Assembly (NCBI GenBank): GCA_023634235.1
Contig: JAMKCF010000005.1
Location: 1,527,001-1,591,000, forward strand
DNA from: Pisaster brevispinus
Taxonomy: Eukaryota > Echinodermata > Asteroidea > Forcipulatida > Asteriidae
Reading direction: 5' to 3'
Length of the DNA: 64,000 bases
In this document: one piece after another, positions 24,360 through 34,803 of the stretch
Layout of the letters: every line of letters starts with the position of its first letter
Numbering within the stretch: position 1 is the stretch's first letter
Position numbers and translations under genes: made by a program
The notes under the pieces: generated by a model
Seen by the model: the letters and a program-made list of their open reading frames with translations, nothing else
Told to the model about the DNA's origin: nothing
The model's database searches: none

Positions 24360-24468
24360 ATGCCTTGGTTCAGGCTAAGGCGAGCTAAGGTGACCCGTAG
24401 GAAGGCAGGCATCACTGGAAAACAGAACAAGATTCGTCCACCAGCCTCAGGATTGTCTTCAGAAACCA
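24360..24468 (+). CDS. Putative first exon of the transposon gene
   Basis: The ATG at 24360 starts MPWFRLRRAKVTRRKAGITG and continues to GLSSET before a strong donor, GTGAGTAC, at 24469. The basic N-terminus could serve as a nuclear localisation signal. The exon ends in phase 1, which does not join directly in frame to the SGNH exon at 25558, so an intermediate exon is missing from my model or the gene has decayed. A different ATG 21 bp upstream is blocked by a stop. Confidence 0.4.
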
Positions 24469-25557
24469 GTGAGTACAATTATATATGGTTTCATAAGTTC
24501 AAAGTTTTCTAAATTTACATTTATTTCCCTACTTTTGAAACAGCTAATGTACAAAGGGACAGGCATATCGAGAATCATGTTGTTGTTGGGTTTTTTTTTG
24601 GGGGGGGGAATATTTTTTCCCGCTGATTATAATAAAAATACTGAACCATTCTGAACCATTTCCAGTTAGGAAAAAGTTGGTAATTTGTTAATAGGGAATT
24701 ATGAAAAGGACGGACACCCCAAGGTTACGCTGTTGAAGTTTTCACGAAGGGAGACATGTATCTCCAAACGTGTGCAAATTACATTGTAACAAAATGGGCA
24801 GGCATGTAGGTCAAACCGAATTTGAGTTTTCACGATGGGATGGGCATGTCAGCACGTGCGTGTGATCATGTGACATGCCCACCCTTCACTAAGTAAAAAC
24901 ATATAGATAAGTGCAAAACTAGGTCATCTTTATTTTGCGCTTTAAAATATACTGGCATATTTGACTAATTATTATTGTGTTAACCCTTCGAGCAGCCAAG
25001 GGAAACAATTTACATGCTTGACCCACTGGGCACGATCAGAAGGCAGATTGTATCACGGGTAAATAACTGTGTTTGGGGGGCACAATTCTTGTTCAAATGG
25101 TCTGAACAGATGACACCCATTCAGTTTCACTTGGTACAAAATGTGCGACTAAACAAAATGTGATGGTAGAGATCAAAATCCTAATTTATGCCTACTTTAA
25201 GTTAGTGGGCAAAATATTTACATCACTGGGAACAGAATTGTTTGAAAAATTAATTTCGCTCTTTGGTCATCCCGATATTCATTTATGGTTTATGATTCGA
25301 CTGACCAGTATTTTGCCGCCAATTTCAGGATCTCTTCACCAATTGTTATCTATTTTCTAATTTGTTTATTTATTTTTTTTGAAAGCTTCTTTTTTTTTGC
25401 GTGGTTTGGGGGAGGGTCTTTGCTGATGTAATTAGAGAAGATTTACACGAAATTTCGATTTGTTCTAAGTAATGAAGTGTTTTAAGAACAATTGCCCATA
25501 AGTTTGCTTGTTTTTTGTATAGATATTTTTAAGCGATAAACTATTACTTCTGTTAAG

Positions 25558-25680
25558 ATTGTGACTGTATATGCGGACTCGCAATGGAGGTCCATGGTCG
25601 AGGGGCATGTGGATATGGAAGGAAGCTGCAGATCAACAGTTAACTGCACGCCAGGTGCGGTTGTGAAAGACATTCGTAAA
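25558..25680 (+). CDS. SGNH hydrolase, exon with the catalytic Ser
   Basis: After an acceptor ending TTCTGTTAAG the frame encodes VTVYADSQWRSMVEG and then CTPGAVVKDIRK. The ADSQ motif corresponds to block I (GDS, nucleophile Ser) and the PGA segment to block II (oxyanion Gly) of SGNH/GDSL hydrolases. Such enzymes act as esterases or lipases; in CR1/L2-type retrotransposons a related esterase sits in ORF1. Here it lies inside a DNA-transposon-like element. The donor is not clear: GTAAAA at 25676 gives the wrong phase for the next exon, so it may be mutated. Confidence 0.55.
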
Positions 25681-25944
25681 ATAAGTTGGAGTCTTACTCC
25701 GTTTTGTAATGCAAAAGAAGGCGTTTGAATGTTCTCATTTTTTTTTGTCAGTATAGAACAGCAGATTTACAAGCTTTGACTCAATATATAAAATGCCACA
25801 TTTCAGTCATCCATTTTCCCACTAGCGAATTGCTAAGTTTGAGCTTCCGATTGCAAGATTTTTTTTAAATGACTGAGGTGTTATTTGCTTTTCATTGATT
25901 GGTTATTGGGTGACATGAGGATGATAATAACTTTGGTTTGACAG

Positions 25945-26100
25945 GAACTCAGATCCAACAGTGTGAAGGAAGAACCGTCAGTTATTATACATTCGGTTGG
26001 TACCAACGACATTACAAACTCCAAATGCACCTTCGACAGTACATGTAAAGATGTTTGTGAGTTAGTGGACTCTGCAAGGGAGAAATACAGCAATTGCAAA
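25945..26100 (+). CDS. SGNH hydrolase, exon with the GTND block
   Basis: Acceptor TTTGACAG and donor GTAAGC flank exactly 52 codons. The frame encodes SVIIHSVGTNDITNS, the block III motif (oxyanion Asn) of SGNH hydrolases, preceded by a hydrophobic beta strand as usual. The exon is phase 0 at both ends and joins in frame to the exon at 27057. Confidence 0.7.
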
Positions 26101-26282
26101 GTAAGCATAATAAGAGTAGTTTACTTTTAACACATTCACTATTCATCATTCAAGGCATTCATTCATTCATTAGAACATTTATTGAAATGAAAGAAAAATA
26201 GAAGATTGACAGTAAATCGAGTCTATGTTTACAGGAAAACATAATAACAAAGAAATACATAAACATAAAGGAGAAACTACTA

Positions 26283-26420
26283 CAGTCGATTTCACGAAAC
26301 ATATCTTTACTAAACTGGAGAAGGTCTTCTGGTGATTTGTATTGTCACATCACATTTCGTTTCGTGACTAAGACCGATTCATAAGCAAAGACGCATCATA
26401 GGGCTTCGTGAAATCGGCTG
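26283..26420. mobile_element. Short inverted-repeat element in the SGNH intron
   Basis: CAGTCGATTTCACGAA at the left pairs with TTCGTGAAATCGGCTG at the right, with weaker pairing inside. At 138 bp and without coding capacity it is MITE-like. The target-site duplication is not clear. Confidence 0.5.
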
Positions 26421-27056
26421 CAGGTCTTTTACAGAAATGCTTTTGACTGGACTAACATTACAAAACAAACACGACGTAAAAAGACAAAAAAACAGCACAT
26501 CTAAGAAACAAGAAGCTGTAACTGGGAAGCTAGAAGGTGCTAATCTGAAGAGAAAAAAAGCGGGAGTGCAAAATATTGAAAATATATGTTGAAAGAGAAA
26601 GAGCTACTTTATATAACTAGAGACAATGCGTTTTTTGAAGGAGCTCTTAAACAGACGACCATAAGACGACCATAAATTAATACCACCATCAATTGATTTG
26701 CCTTAAGCACAATTCAAACCAGTACCCCTCCCCCCCAAAAAAGCAATCCTCTATGGCTGTCAGATGTCTGGACTCGTTTCTCTAAGCCTGCCCTGTACCC
26801 TTTCCCCGATACAAACATTCGGTCAACCGAAGTTTGCACATCCAGTTTGTACAATCAAAGTTAAAGCTCTCAAATCATAGAGAAAGGTCCTTTTTCTATG
26901 CTCAAATCAATCAAAGTTACAGAGTGTCGGATCATCAATCACAACTGGAAAATTTCATTTGGTTTCGCAATTCTAGAACCAAATATGTATTGTGATTTCA
27001 TTACAAAAAAAGTAGTATATTTAAAAAAGAAAATGTTTTTTCTTGTTATGTCTTAG

Positions 27057-27367
27057 GTTGCCATATTGTCAATATTACATCGATTAGACGAGCATGCAAA
27101 GCTAGTTCGGAGATACAACAGTATGCTGCTTGATGTTGTAAAACAAAAAGGCATCTATTACATCGATGTGCACGATGAGTTCCAAGAAAGAAACCACGAG
27201 TTATGGTGCAAGGACGGTGTACACCACAGTGACACGGATGGTGCACCGTTGCTCATTCGGCTCGTTCATCGTGCACTACAGATGATCATTTCTCCACGAC
27301 CACAAAGTAATCAAACAAGATCCTTGCCCTATAAAGCTCCAACTGCCAGTCGCAAAAAAAAACAAAG
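27057..27367 (+). CDS. SGNH hydrolase, exon with catalytic Asp/His
   Basis: Acceptor ATGTCTTAG joins in phase 0. The frame encodes an amphipathic helix (HRLDEHAKLVRRYNSML), then YYIDVHDEF and CKDGVHHSDTDGAPLLIRLV. The DGVH motif is block V, which supplies the catalytic Asp and His. The tail is basic (SRKKKQ) and ends at GTAATT. With the two preceding exons the domain has all four SGNH blocks in order, so a functional fold was once encoded. The junction to the next exon is out of frame by one base, which a single-base change in the A-run at 27355-27363 would explain. Confidence 0.7.
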
Positions 27368-27639
27368 GTAATTTCTTTTTCACCCAGTGCCAAAAATGGT
27401 TGATGCTTTCTCGTATGTAATATTAAGCTCATAATTTTAAATGTGCGATGTTTATTTAATATTTATAAGTAATATGCTGATACGGAAGGGCGAAGAAAAT
27501 AACTTACGAATATAATATTCCCCTTAACCCTGATACTAAATCTCATTATGTAAGCTATCATCTTATGTAAAGTTGCCTCTAAAGCACCCATCTAAAAAAG
27601 ACCAACGATTATGCGTTTTTTGCTGATTTTTCGAACAGA

Positions 27640-27735
27640 ACAGAACAGAACAAAACAGTACAGAACAGAACAGAACAGAACAGAACAGCACAGAACAAAA
27701 CAAAACAAAACAAAACAAAGCAAAGCAAAATAAAA
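27640..27735. repeat. CAGAA/CAAAA microsatellite
   Basis: Repeats of ACAGA and ACAAA pentamers (CAGAACAGAACAGAACAG and variants) within the intron between the SGNH exon and the zinc-ribbon exon. It probably arose by slippage. Confidence 0.9.
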
Positions 27736-27789
27736 CTAAATAATTATTAATCCTAATTTTAATTTATTGTGTAATTTGTTTTTCACTAG

Positions 27790-27943
27790 ATAAAACTCCG
27801 AACCCAACACATACCGAGAATAACAAAAAAAGGGTTACTGAAACATGTAAAAGCTGTCCACAAAGAAGTCGAGTCAGCTTACGATTTATACCTGCTGTTG
27901 AGGGCGCAGAAGCATTTAGCAGGATTTGCTCAGGATGTGTGCA
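27790..27943 (+). CDS. Exon encoding a zinc-ribbon-like module
   Basis: Between acceptor TTTCACTAG and a consensus donor GTAAGTA the frame encodes TETCKSCPQRSRVSLRFIP and later SRICSGCV: two CxxC pairs about 30 residues apart, as in zinc ribbons. The exon leaves phase 2 and joins in frame to the exon at 28652. It follows the SGNH domain and was probably part of the same protein. Function in nucleic-acid or protein binding is inferred only from the cysteines. Confidence 0.55.
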
Positions 27944-28651
27944 GTAAGTAAAAATCTAGTCTTGGTCCTGTACAGTTGTTACTACTTTAACAGCCTCAAA
28001 CTTGGACGTTTCATGTATAGAAGATAGATTTGGGTGGGGCTTTTTGTGTTTTTCAATGTGTTACTTTCAAAAGCCAAATGGAGCCTTGACACATGATCAA
28101 TGATAACCAAACGCAGCTGCCATCTGAATTCTCATAACCATTAGAAATTCCAGATAAACATCAAATGACTACAGGTTGTTTATCCCTTCTTCAACTTTCT
28201 TCGGACTTTTTGAATTCAATAATTGCAGGGATTGATATTTTAAACAAACTTGACATCTTATTTTGCATTATTTGATAGCTTCCTCTTTAAAAATGTTATC
28301 AGCAAAGAGCATTGTTTTCTTATTTGTTGTAAGTCTTCCCCCATTCGAGGTCTTTTGTGTATTTGTCCGTCTCTGACTTACTTTTAATTGTTTACAATTC
28401 CTTGTTTGATGTTTGGCTGTATGCCTTTCCTTACATTTTTTCTCAACACATAATGGCTGGCTTCTTGTAATTGCTCATCTTGCTGTACCGTTGTTAGCAT
28501 AAATATTCTCGTCATTTCCTTGAACTTACAAACATCCTACATTATCTTATTCAATTTTTTTAACCTTTTACAAATATGGAAAAATATGATATTTAATTGA
28601 TAGAATTATAAATCAATAGTTCAACAGGCGTGTTGATGTGTTTATATACAG

Positions 28652-28745
28652 TTCAAAACCCCTGATGTCAGGACCTGACACAAGTCGTTTGGGTAAAGTG
28701 GTATATGCTCTTCCATATCCCAAAGCATCGATGTACATGTACATG
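28652..28745 (+). CDS. Short linker exon
   Basis: Acceptor TTTATATACAG and donor GTAAGC flank 94 nt. In phase with the previous exon it encodes SKPLMSGPDTSRLGKVVYAL and ends YMYM. No domain is recognised. Its value is that both splice phases fit, supporting the multi-exon model. Confidence 0.5.
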
Positions 28746-28794
28746 GTAAGCCAATACTCATCGACAATAAGTATTTGAGATACATGTGTGTTTG

Positions 28795-29020
28795 TTTGTT
28801 TGCTTGTGTGTCTGTCTGTCTGTCTGGGCGGACGAGAGATACATTGTGGGGTTAGTTTTAGGTAGGATGTGTAGTTGTGGGCTTTTTTTACATTGTGAGG
28901 CTGTGCCCACAATGTTGATTAACAGGAAAGATTAAAGAAAAGGGATCATAGACAACACCTGTGGAAAGCCCACAATGTAGCTCTCCTAAGCACGTCCGTC
29001 TGTCTGTCTGTCTGTCACTC
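28795..29020. repeat. Inverted repeat bounded by TGTC microsatellites
   Basis: GTCTGTCTGTCTG runs lie at both ends (near 28810 and 28987). Between them GAGAGATACATTGTGGG and CCCACAATGTAGCTCTC form an imperfect inverted repeat, and CCACAATGT recurs in the middle. This may be a small MITE within the intron. Confidence 0.45.
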
Positions 29021-29218
29021 ATTTATAAATAAATATAAGTGTAAAAAATAAATTGAACTAAGATTTCACAGAACGGTGTAGGATACATGTTGTTATGTCT
29101 GGATTACATATAAATTAATACTTGTGTTTACACATTTTAACAAAGTTTACAATTTCACTTTTGTTTTGGCAAAGTGAGTTTCACGGTACCAATGTATACT
29201 CTTTGATAATTCCTAAAG

Positions 29219-29407
29219 ACAAAATGCCGACGAGAAGCAGCCACCCCTGAAAGCAACTGCAGGAACAAGGCTCAGCAAACATGCGCAACGAATAGGAGAA
29301 TACGTCAAGAGACCAACCTGACAGTAACTTGTTTCTTGTGCAGATGTGGTTGCCCAGATGACAGTGGCTTCCTTGACCATTTTCATTCCAAACATCGAAC
29401 AAAGAAG
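29219..29407 (+). CDS. Exon encoding a Cys/His-rich zinc-finger module
   Basis: Acceptor ATTCCTAAAG and donor GTGAGT flank exactly 63 codons. The second half reads VTCFLCRCGCPDDSGFLDHF and then HSKHRTKK, a C-x2-C then H-x3-H arrangement with two extra cysteines, like a C2H2 or BED-type finger. The first half has three more cysteines. It joins in phase 0 to both neighbouring exons. DNA binding is a reasonable inference for a transposon protein but is not shown. Confidence 0.55.
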
Positions 29408-29567
29408 GTGAGTAAATTTGAAAATAATAATTAGGCTTGTCGTTCAATAACAAGGGTATTTTGTATTAAATGCACCGCAATTCGCATAACTGCATGACAA
29501 AAAAGGCATGGAAAAGGCAGATCAATTTTCCTAAACCCTTCTTATTGCCCTTGTTTTTTGGTTGCAG

Positions 29568-29702
29568 GAATCAACACATGAATTCAGAACAGGAGGAGGA
29601 AGGAGGAAACAGAGTAGCCCCCAGTTAGCAAACAAGCTTGCCCATATCTTGGTTGAAACACTAGAAGAATTCCCTTGGGACAACAGCGACAATTACCTTT
29701 CT
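29568..29702 (+). CDS. Basic/helical exon after the zinc finger
   Basis: Acceptor GGTTGCAG and donor GTAAGA enclose 45 codons: ESTHEFRTGGGRRKQSS, then a helix-like LANKLAHILVETLEEFPWD. A second donor, GTAACA at 29760, would add a basic tail (RRRSRKRN). Neither donor brings the following repeat/PHD frame at 29868 into phase with the acceptors I can see, so either an indel has occurred or 29868 onward is a separate gene. Confidence 0.5.
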
Positions 29703-29867
29703 GTAAGAACCTCAACAAGTTTACGCAGAAGGAGTAGGAAAAGAAACTGCTCAAAAATGGTAACAATATTTTGGAAAAATAACCGTTTTGGTTTTAGGGA
29801 TAAGGTTAGCAAATTATTCAGCAAAAATTATCACAAAAATGTCAATACAATAGGTTAAGAATCCAGT

Positions 29868-31445
29868 GCAACTCTACCAACACCATCTCAATCAGCAAAT
29901 TCTGAATCGACAGATTCTCGATCGATTTCGTCTGAATCTGTGCCTTCTAAGTCGGTACAGGCTCAACCTGTGCCTTCTAAGTCAGCACAGCCTCTTTCGG
30001 CGCCCTTTAAGTCAGCACAGCCTCAACCTGTGCCCTCTAAGTCGGCACAGCCTTGTTCGGCGCCTTCTTAGTCGGCACAGCCTCAACCTGTGCCTTCTAA
30101 GTCGGCACAGCCTCAACCTGTGCCTTCTAAGTCAGCACAGCCTCTTTCGGCGCCCTTTAAGTCAGCACAGCCTCAACCTGTGCCCTCTAAGTCGGCACAG
30201 CCTTGTTCGGTGCCCTCTAAGTCGGCACAGCCTCAACCTGTGCCCTGTAAGTCGGCACAGCCTCGCTCGGCGCCCTCTAAGTCGGCACAGCCTCACATAG
30301 TGCCTTCTAAGTTGGCACAGCCTCAAACTGTGCCCTCTAAGTCTGCACAGCCTCAATCTGTGCCCTCTAAGTTGGCACAGCCTCAACCTGTGCCTTCTAA
30401 GTCGGAACAGCCTCAACCTGTGCCCTCTAAGTCGGCACAGCCTCACATAGCGCCTTCTAAGTCGGCACAGCCTCAACCTGTGCCTTCTAAGTCGGCACAG
30501 CCTCACATAGCGCCTTCTAAGTCGGCACAGCCTCTACCTGTGCCTTCTAAGTCGGCACAGCCTCACATAGCGCCTTCTAAGTCGGCACAGCCTCACATAG
30601 CGCCTTCTAAGTCGGCACAGCCTCAACCTGTGCCTTCTAAGTCGGCACAGCCTCACATAGCGCCCTCTAAGTCGGCACAGCCTCAACCTGTGCCTTCTAA
30701 GTCGGCACAGCCTCAACCTGTGCCCTCTAAGTCGGCACAGCCTCAACCTGTGCCCTCTAAGTCGGCACAGCCTCGTTCGGCGCCCTCTAAGTCGGCACAG
30801 CCTCAACCTGTGCCCTCTAAGTCGGCACAGCCTCGTTCGGCGCCCTCTAAGTTGGCACAGCCTCAACCTGTGCCTTCTAAGTTGGCACAGCCTCAACCTG
30901 TGCCCTCTAAGTCGGCACAGCCTCACATAGCGCCTGCTAAGTCAGCACAGCCTCACATAGCGCCTTCTAAGTTGGCACAGCCTCACATGGCGCCTTCTAA
31001 GTCGGCACAGCCCTACATAGCGCCTTCTAAGTCGGCACAGCCTCAACCTGTGCCTTCTAAGTCAGCACAGCCTCAACCTGTGCCCTCTAAGTCGGCACAG
31101 CCTCAACCTGTGCTCTCTAAGTCGGCACAGCCTCACATAGCGCCTTCTTAGTTGGCACAGCCTCACATGGCGCCCTCTAAGACGGCACAGCCTCGCTCGG
31201 CACAAAGTGTTGTGAAATCTCAATCGTCCAAATCACTTCACGGCACGGGTTCGCCAATATTATACTGTGTCTGTCAGCTACCATATGACCAATCAAAGAG
31301 TATGATTGCCTGTGACCACTGCGACGAATGGTATCATTATACTTGCATAGATTTGGACCCCAAATCGCGAAGACAGTCATATTTAGGTGACTGTGTATTT
31401 TTTTGCGGCTTAAATGGATGCAGCAAGGGGAAACAAGTATTTTAA
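29868..31445 (+). pseudogene. Decapeptide-repeat protein with C-terminal PHD finger, interrupted
   Basis: The frame opens with a Ser/Thr-rich segment (PTPSQSANSESTDS), then runs through about 42 repeats of a 10-residue unit (PSKSAQPQPV, PSKSAQPHIA, PSKSAQPRSA), then into a PHD finger: YCVCQLP, ACDHCDEWYHYTC and FFCGLNGC give the C4-H-C3 zinc ligands in order, with the conserved Trp before the His. PHD fingers commonly bind histone H3 tails. Two in-frame TAG codons (30069-30071 and 31149-31151) replace AAG of the repeat, and a TAA follows the finger at 31443-31445, so this copy cannot make the full protein. Downstream codons 31452 to about 31670 remain coding-like in the same frame. Confidence 0.8.
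29947..31200 (+). repeat. 30-bp coding minisatellite
   Basis: About 42 head-to-tail copies of a 30-bp unit containing TCTAAGTCGGCACAGCCT. The period is 10 codons, so the frame survives copy-number change. Variation falls into three main types in the four residues after SAQP (QPVP, HIAP, RSAP), arranged irregularly. Confidence 0.97.
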
Positions 31446-33600
31446 CACAAAGATATTAGTTCATCTTCAGCTGCAAATGGGGATGAAAACGTTCAGAGCA
31501 TACACTTTCCGTCAGAACAAAGTAATTGTTTTTCTAAAGTTTCACAATGGATGAGTTCAAATTGCAAAGACCTGTCTTCAACTAAATATAATTCTGAATC
31601 CATGTCCCCTGATGATGAATTATTTCATAAGGATGTACTGCATAGTACAAAGAAACCAATCCTCGTACACTGTCCGAAATTTCATCTATATCAATAGTTG
31701 ATCAGTATCACATGGCTGACAAATCAATAAAGTCTGATTCAAAAGGGATACCTGATGATCAATCTCTGCATAGTAATATCGAGACAAGATCAAACATTTT
31801 GCCAGAGGAAATTATAATAGGTATGTGTACAAATAACGAAACAAATGTAGACAGACACACCACATATTGGACAATAAAACTGCCTCATATTAAAAGAAGT
31901 TTTTTTTATGTAGATCGGTCCGAATGGGCAAATATGAAGAAAAAACAAAACCAAAATTCCCTGCCAAGATCCTGGGTAAATGTTTTCAGTAAAGGATTGG
32001 GTAAAATACATCCTTATTATTCATTTCAGTTTAGAAGACACTATGTTTCCTCAAATTTGAGTCAGAAAAAATCAAAACATGCTTTTAGTGCTACTGGGTC
32101 TTGTAACTTTACAAATTGTAGTGTGAACTTTAAAATGACAATGCAGTCAGAGAGTGACTTGAAAGTAAACGTGTTATTTAAGGGAAAAGTAAAACACCAA
32201 AAGATTGAACGACGAGGGAGATAAGTACGAAATACCAAGAGGGAAGCCCTGAAGAAATTACTTACTCACAAAAAGACAAGACGGGAACATCTGAACAACC
32301 TGAAATCATTGAGCGATCAACAATTTATGTCAGGCTGCTGAAATGAAGCCCCAAAGAAAACTGTTTTACACAAAATATCAAGCGAGGCAAAACAATTGTC
32401 AAACTCACATGAAAGTGAAATACAAGGCATTTTAAAGATATTCAACAAGCAATCTGATTCAGAGAGGCAGATTTCAGGGATTCTGAGGTATGTATCTTTG
32501 ATTCCACCCTCAGTTTTATTGTTCTCTGAGGACAGCATTAGGGTTTATCACTACATCTCCTTAAGAGATATAATTTATTTGGATGCAACGGGGTCAGTTA
32601 TACGTAACAATTCAACATTTTCAAGAGTTAAAAAGTATGTTGTATGATCTTGTCATTCGACATCCAGTAAAAGGTTCCCCTCCATTCGTAATTGCATCTT
32701 TATTAACCACGGATCACAGTGCTGTCTCAATTTCACATTTCTTACACACTTTTTTACATGCTGAGCAGCGTCTGTATGGTCACAATGGCGTAAAAGAACC
32801 TTTAATGATTATGATTGACGGTAGTTCAACATTACTACTCTCCATTTTGAAGGTTTTTACTTGTGAAACAGTTGTAGAGTATCTACAGCGGTGCTACAGA
32901 ATTGTCACCGGTTCAGCTAAAGATAATGATCTAAAAAAGACAATAATTCATTGCTGCGCAAGCCATCATATGAAAAATGCTTCCAAAATGTGCAGACAAT
33001 ACTAACACATTCTAAAGTAACAACAGAACTTGTGAGAACTCATTACCATAAATTAAAATGTAAAGTAGAACACGTAACTTAAACTACACCAGAAAACGGC
33101 TTATTTGATGGACAGTTCGAGGAAGATGATGATGGATCTGATTATTGTGCTCAGTTTGCAGCTGAAGATGAACAATTGAATATAACTCAGGCAGAGTACA
33201 TTTCAAAATCTTCCAATTCACCATTTAAAATTCATTTTCAAAAGGTTGTTAACAGTGCTGTAGGTAAGGTTAACAGACATGACATGCTTTGTACAGATAC
33301 TTCAGAATTAAACAATAACGCATATTTTGGTAAGGAGTTTATGAATCATTTACTTGATTTTTCGTTGCCAAATATACCAAACTGGTCATCACTTATGTTA
33401 AACGATCTAGGTAGACATGGTGTTACTGGTGTATATAGCCAATTCTCAAACATGTACAAATCACTCAGTAGGTCTAAATTTCAAAATATCACCACAAACA
33501 ATTGCACACAAGGAATAGTCGAAAAAATCATGGAAGAGGTAAAGAGGACAAAGTTAGCTAGCAAAAGGTGTCAAAACTTGACGACTTTGTTCTTATTTAT
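31446..33600 (+). pseudogene. Decayed DDE-like transposase
   Basis: The reading frame shifts repeatedly yet coding-like sequence is almost continuous. In order: an acidic/Ser-rich linker (31452-31670); a frame from 31712 with HYVSSNLSQKKSKHAF and SCNFTNCSVNF, then GKVKHQK, resembling the FLYWCH/WRKY-type zinc-binding domain of transposases; stops near 32222 and 32339; IIYLDATGSVIR with a candidate first catalytic Asp at 32582; a one-base shift near 32640; TTDHSAVSISHFL; LMIMIDGSST with a candidate second Asp at 32817; HCCASHHMK; a stop at 33003; and from about 33130 an acidic stretch followed by a helical C-terminal part (NIPNWSSLMLNDLG). The domain order matches large eukaryotic transposases, but I could not place the third acidic residue or the superfamily. 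At least two frameshifts and four stops make it a pseudogene. Confidence 0.7.
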
Positions 33601-34803
33601 GAGCGTGATATGCTGCCCCTTCAAAGAGATTTTTGTGAGGCTTTTTGCAAGACAAAAAATAGAAAAATCCCCTCCAAAACACTGGAATTAACGAACGAAA
33701 CCTGGAACAAGCGTGTAGGGACAAGTACCCCGACCAATCAAGGGGTCTACTTGACACCTCCAGCAAAAGGGCTAAAGTTTAAAGGGAAGCCTAAAAAAGA
33801 TTGCAAAAGCACAGTCACAAACAAAGGGGACAGCATACACGCGCCACCTGCCACAAACACCTTACGCAATACACATAACTGCACAAACAAACAAACATTC
33901 ACTACTGCAGCTCAGCCACCTTCTTTGCTACCAATGATGAGGGGCATTTCCACTAGAGTATCGTGTTGGTGGATAGCTACTATTCAAGCTATAAAATCGT
34001 TCATACCTCAAGCAAAGTTAACCAATTCCAAATTTCAAGGCAGCGACGTTTTTCTTTGGCGAAATTTAGTGAAACTTTTCCATACTTTAGAAGTAGACAC
34101 ATCCGCACCGATACCCTTTCACATCGTGCAACCAATTATTAAGGAATCTTCATTGCAAATGAACATTAACTGTAATGAGCAGCAGGATGCAGCAAAGTTT
34201 TATTCACAATTGATTGTGCCATTTCTAAGTGAATCATGTCTCACTACCAAGCTAGAAATATGTAAGAGTGTGAAGTGCCTTAACTGTAATCAAATTTCTG
34301 TAGTTGAAAATTCTACATGTGGTGTATTACCTGTTGCTGTTCAACAAACATGCCTTGAAGAATGTTTACAACATTACTTCAAAGAAGAAACCATCAGTGA
34401 TGTTGACTGCAGCCTTTGTAATAAAAAATGCACAAAAAATACAATATGTCATATAGTGAATTGTCCTTCAGTTTTAGCTGTTCAATTGCTAAGATTCGGT
34501 GCTGTTAGAGGACATCAAACAAAGATAACAACAAACATCACACCAAATGTCTCAATTAATTTATCTAAATTTTGTGTCAACAACACACCTGCATTATATC
34601 AATTGTGGTCGGTTATTGTCCACGAAGGCAGTTCCTTGGAAAGTGGTCATTACAAAATGCACATCATTAATTCGCTGGACTCGACCATCATAGAGTTCAA
34701 CGATGGCTTTGTTCAACAGGAAAGTGGCTTGAGTTTTAACAACAAGGTATCTGCAATAGCTATCTATTTTTCTACGAAAAACAAGATTCAAAGACACTGT
34801 TGA
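33568..34803 (+). CDS. USP-type ubiquitin C-terminal hydrolase domain (peptidase C19)
   Basis: The first ~45 codons continue the transposase C-terminus after a frameshift; a Pro/Lys/Thr-rich linker follows; the USP domain spans about residues 125-405. Visible marks are the Cys box ISTRVSCWWIATIQAI (Cys133), EQQDAAKFYSQL (residues 204 on, the QQDA signature), a zinc ribbon with CLNCNQ and CSLCNKKC, SVLAVQLLRFG, the His box HEGSSLESGHYKMHI (His361), and FNDGFV (Asn378/Asp379, third catalytic position). USPs cleave ubiquitin from proteins. All catalytic positions are kept and the frame has no stop, although the usual Asn before the Cys box is not evident. The frame starts at a non-ATG codon and was surely part of a longer polyprotein joined upstream and downstream. 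Confidence 0.85.
   Translation: MSKLDDFVLIYERDMLPLQRDFCEAFCKTKNRKIPSKTLELTNETWNKRVGTSTPTNQGVYLTPPAKGLKFKGKPKKDCKSTVTNKGDSIHAPPATNTLRNTHNCTNKQTFTTAAQPPSLLPMMRGISTRVSCWWIATIQAIKSFIPQAKLTNSKFQGSDVFLWRNLVKLFHTLEVDTSAPIPFHIVQPIIKESSLQMNINCNEQQDAAKFYSQLIVPFLSESCLTTKLEICKSVKCLNCNQISVVENSTCGVLPVAVQQTCLEECLQHYFKEETISDVDCSLCNKKCTKNTICHIVNCPSVLAVQLLRFGAVRGHQTKITTNITPNVSINLSKFCVNNTPALYQLWSVIVHEGSSLESGHYKMHIINSLDSTIIEFNDGFVQQESGLSFNNKVSAIAIYFSTKNKIQRHC

Noticed and set aside
29866..30300. Plus-strand frame with LSRHSLNLCPLSRHSL repeats
   Set aside because: It is the alternative frame of the same minisatellite; the PSKSAQP frame is favoured by its continuation into the PHD domain.
30162..30926. Long minus-strand frames rich in Arg/Leu/Cys (RLCRLRGHRLRLCRLRR)
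   Set aside because: They are the mirror of the 30-bp coding minisatellite on the plus strand, which leads in frame into a PHD finger; the minus frames have only low-complexity repeats.
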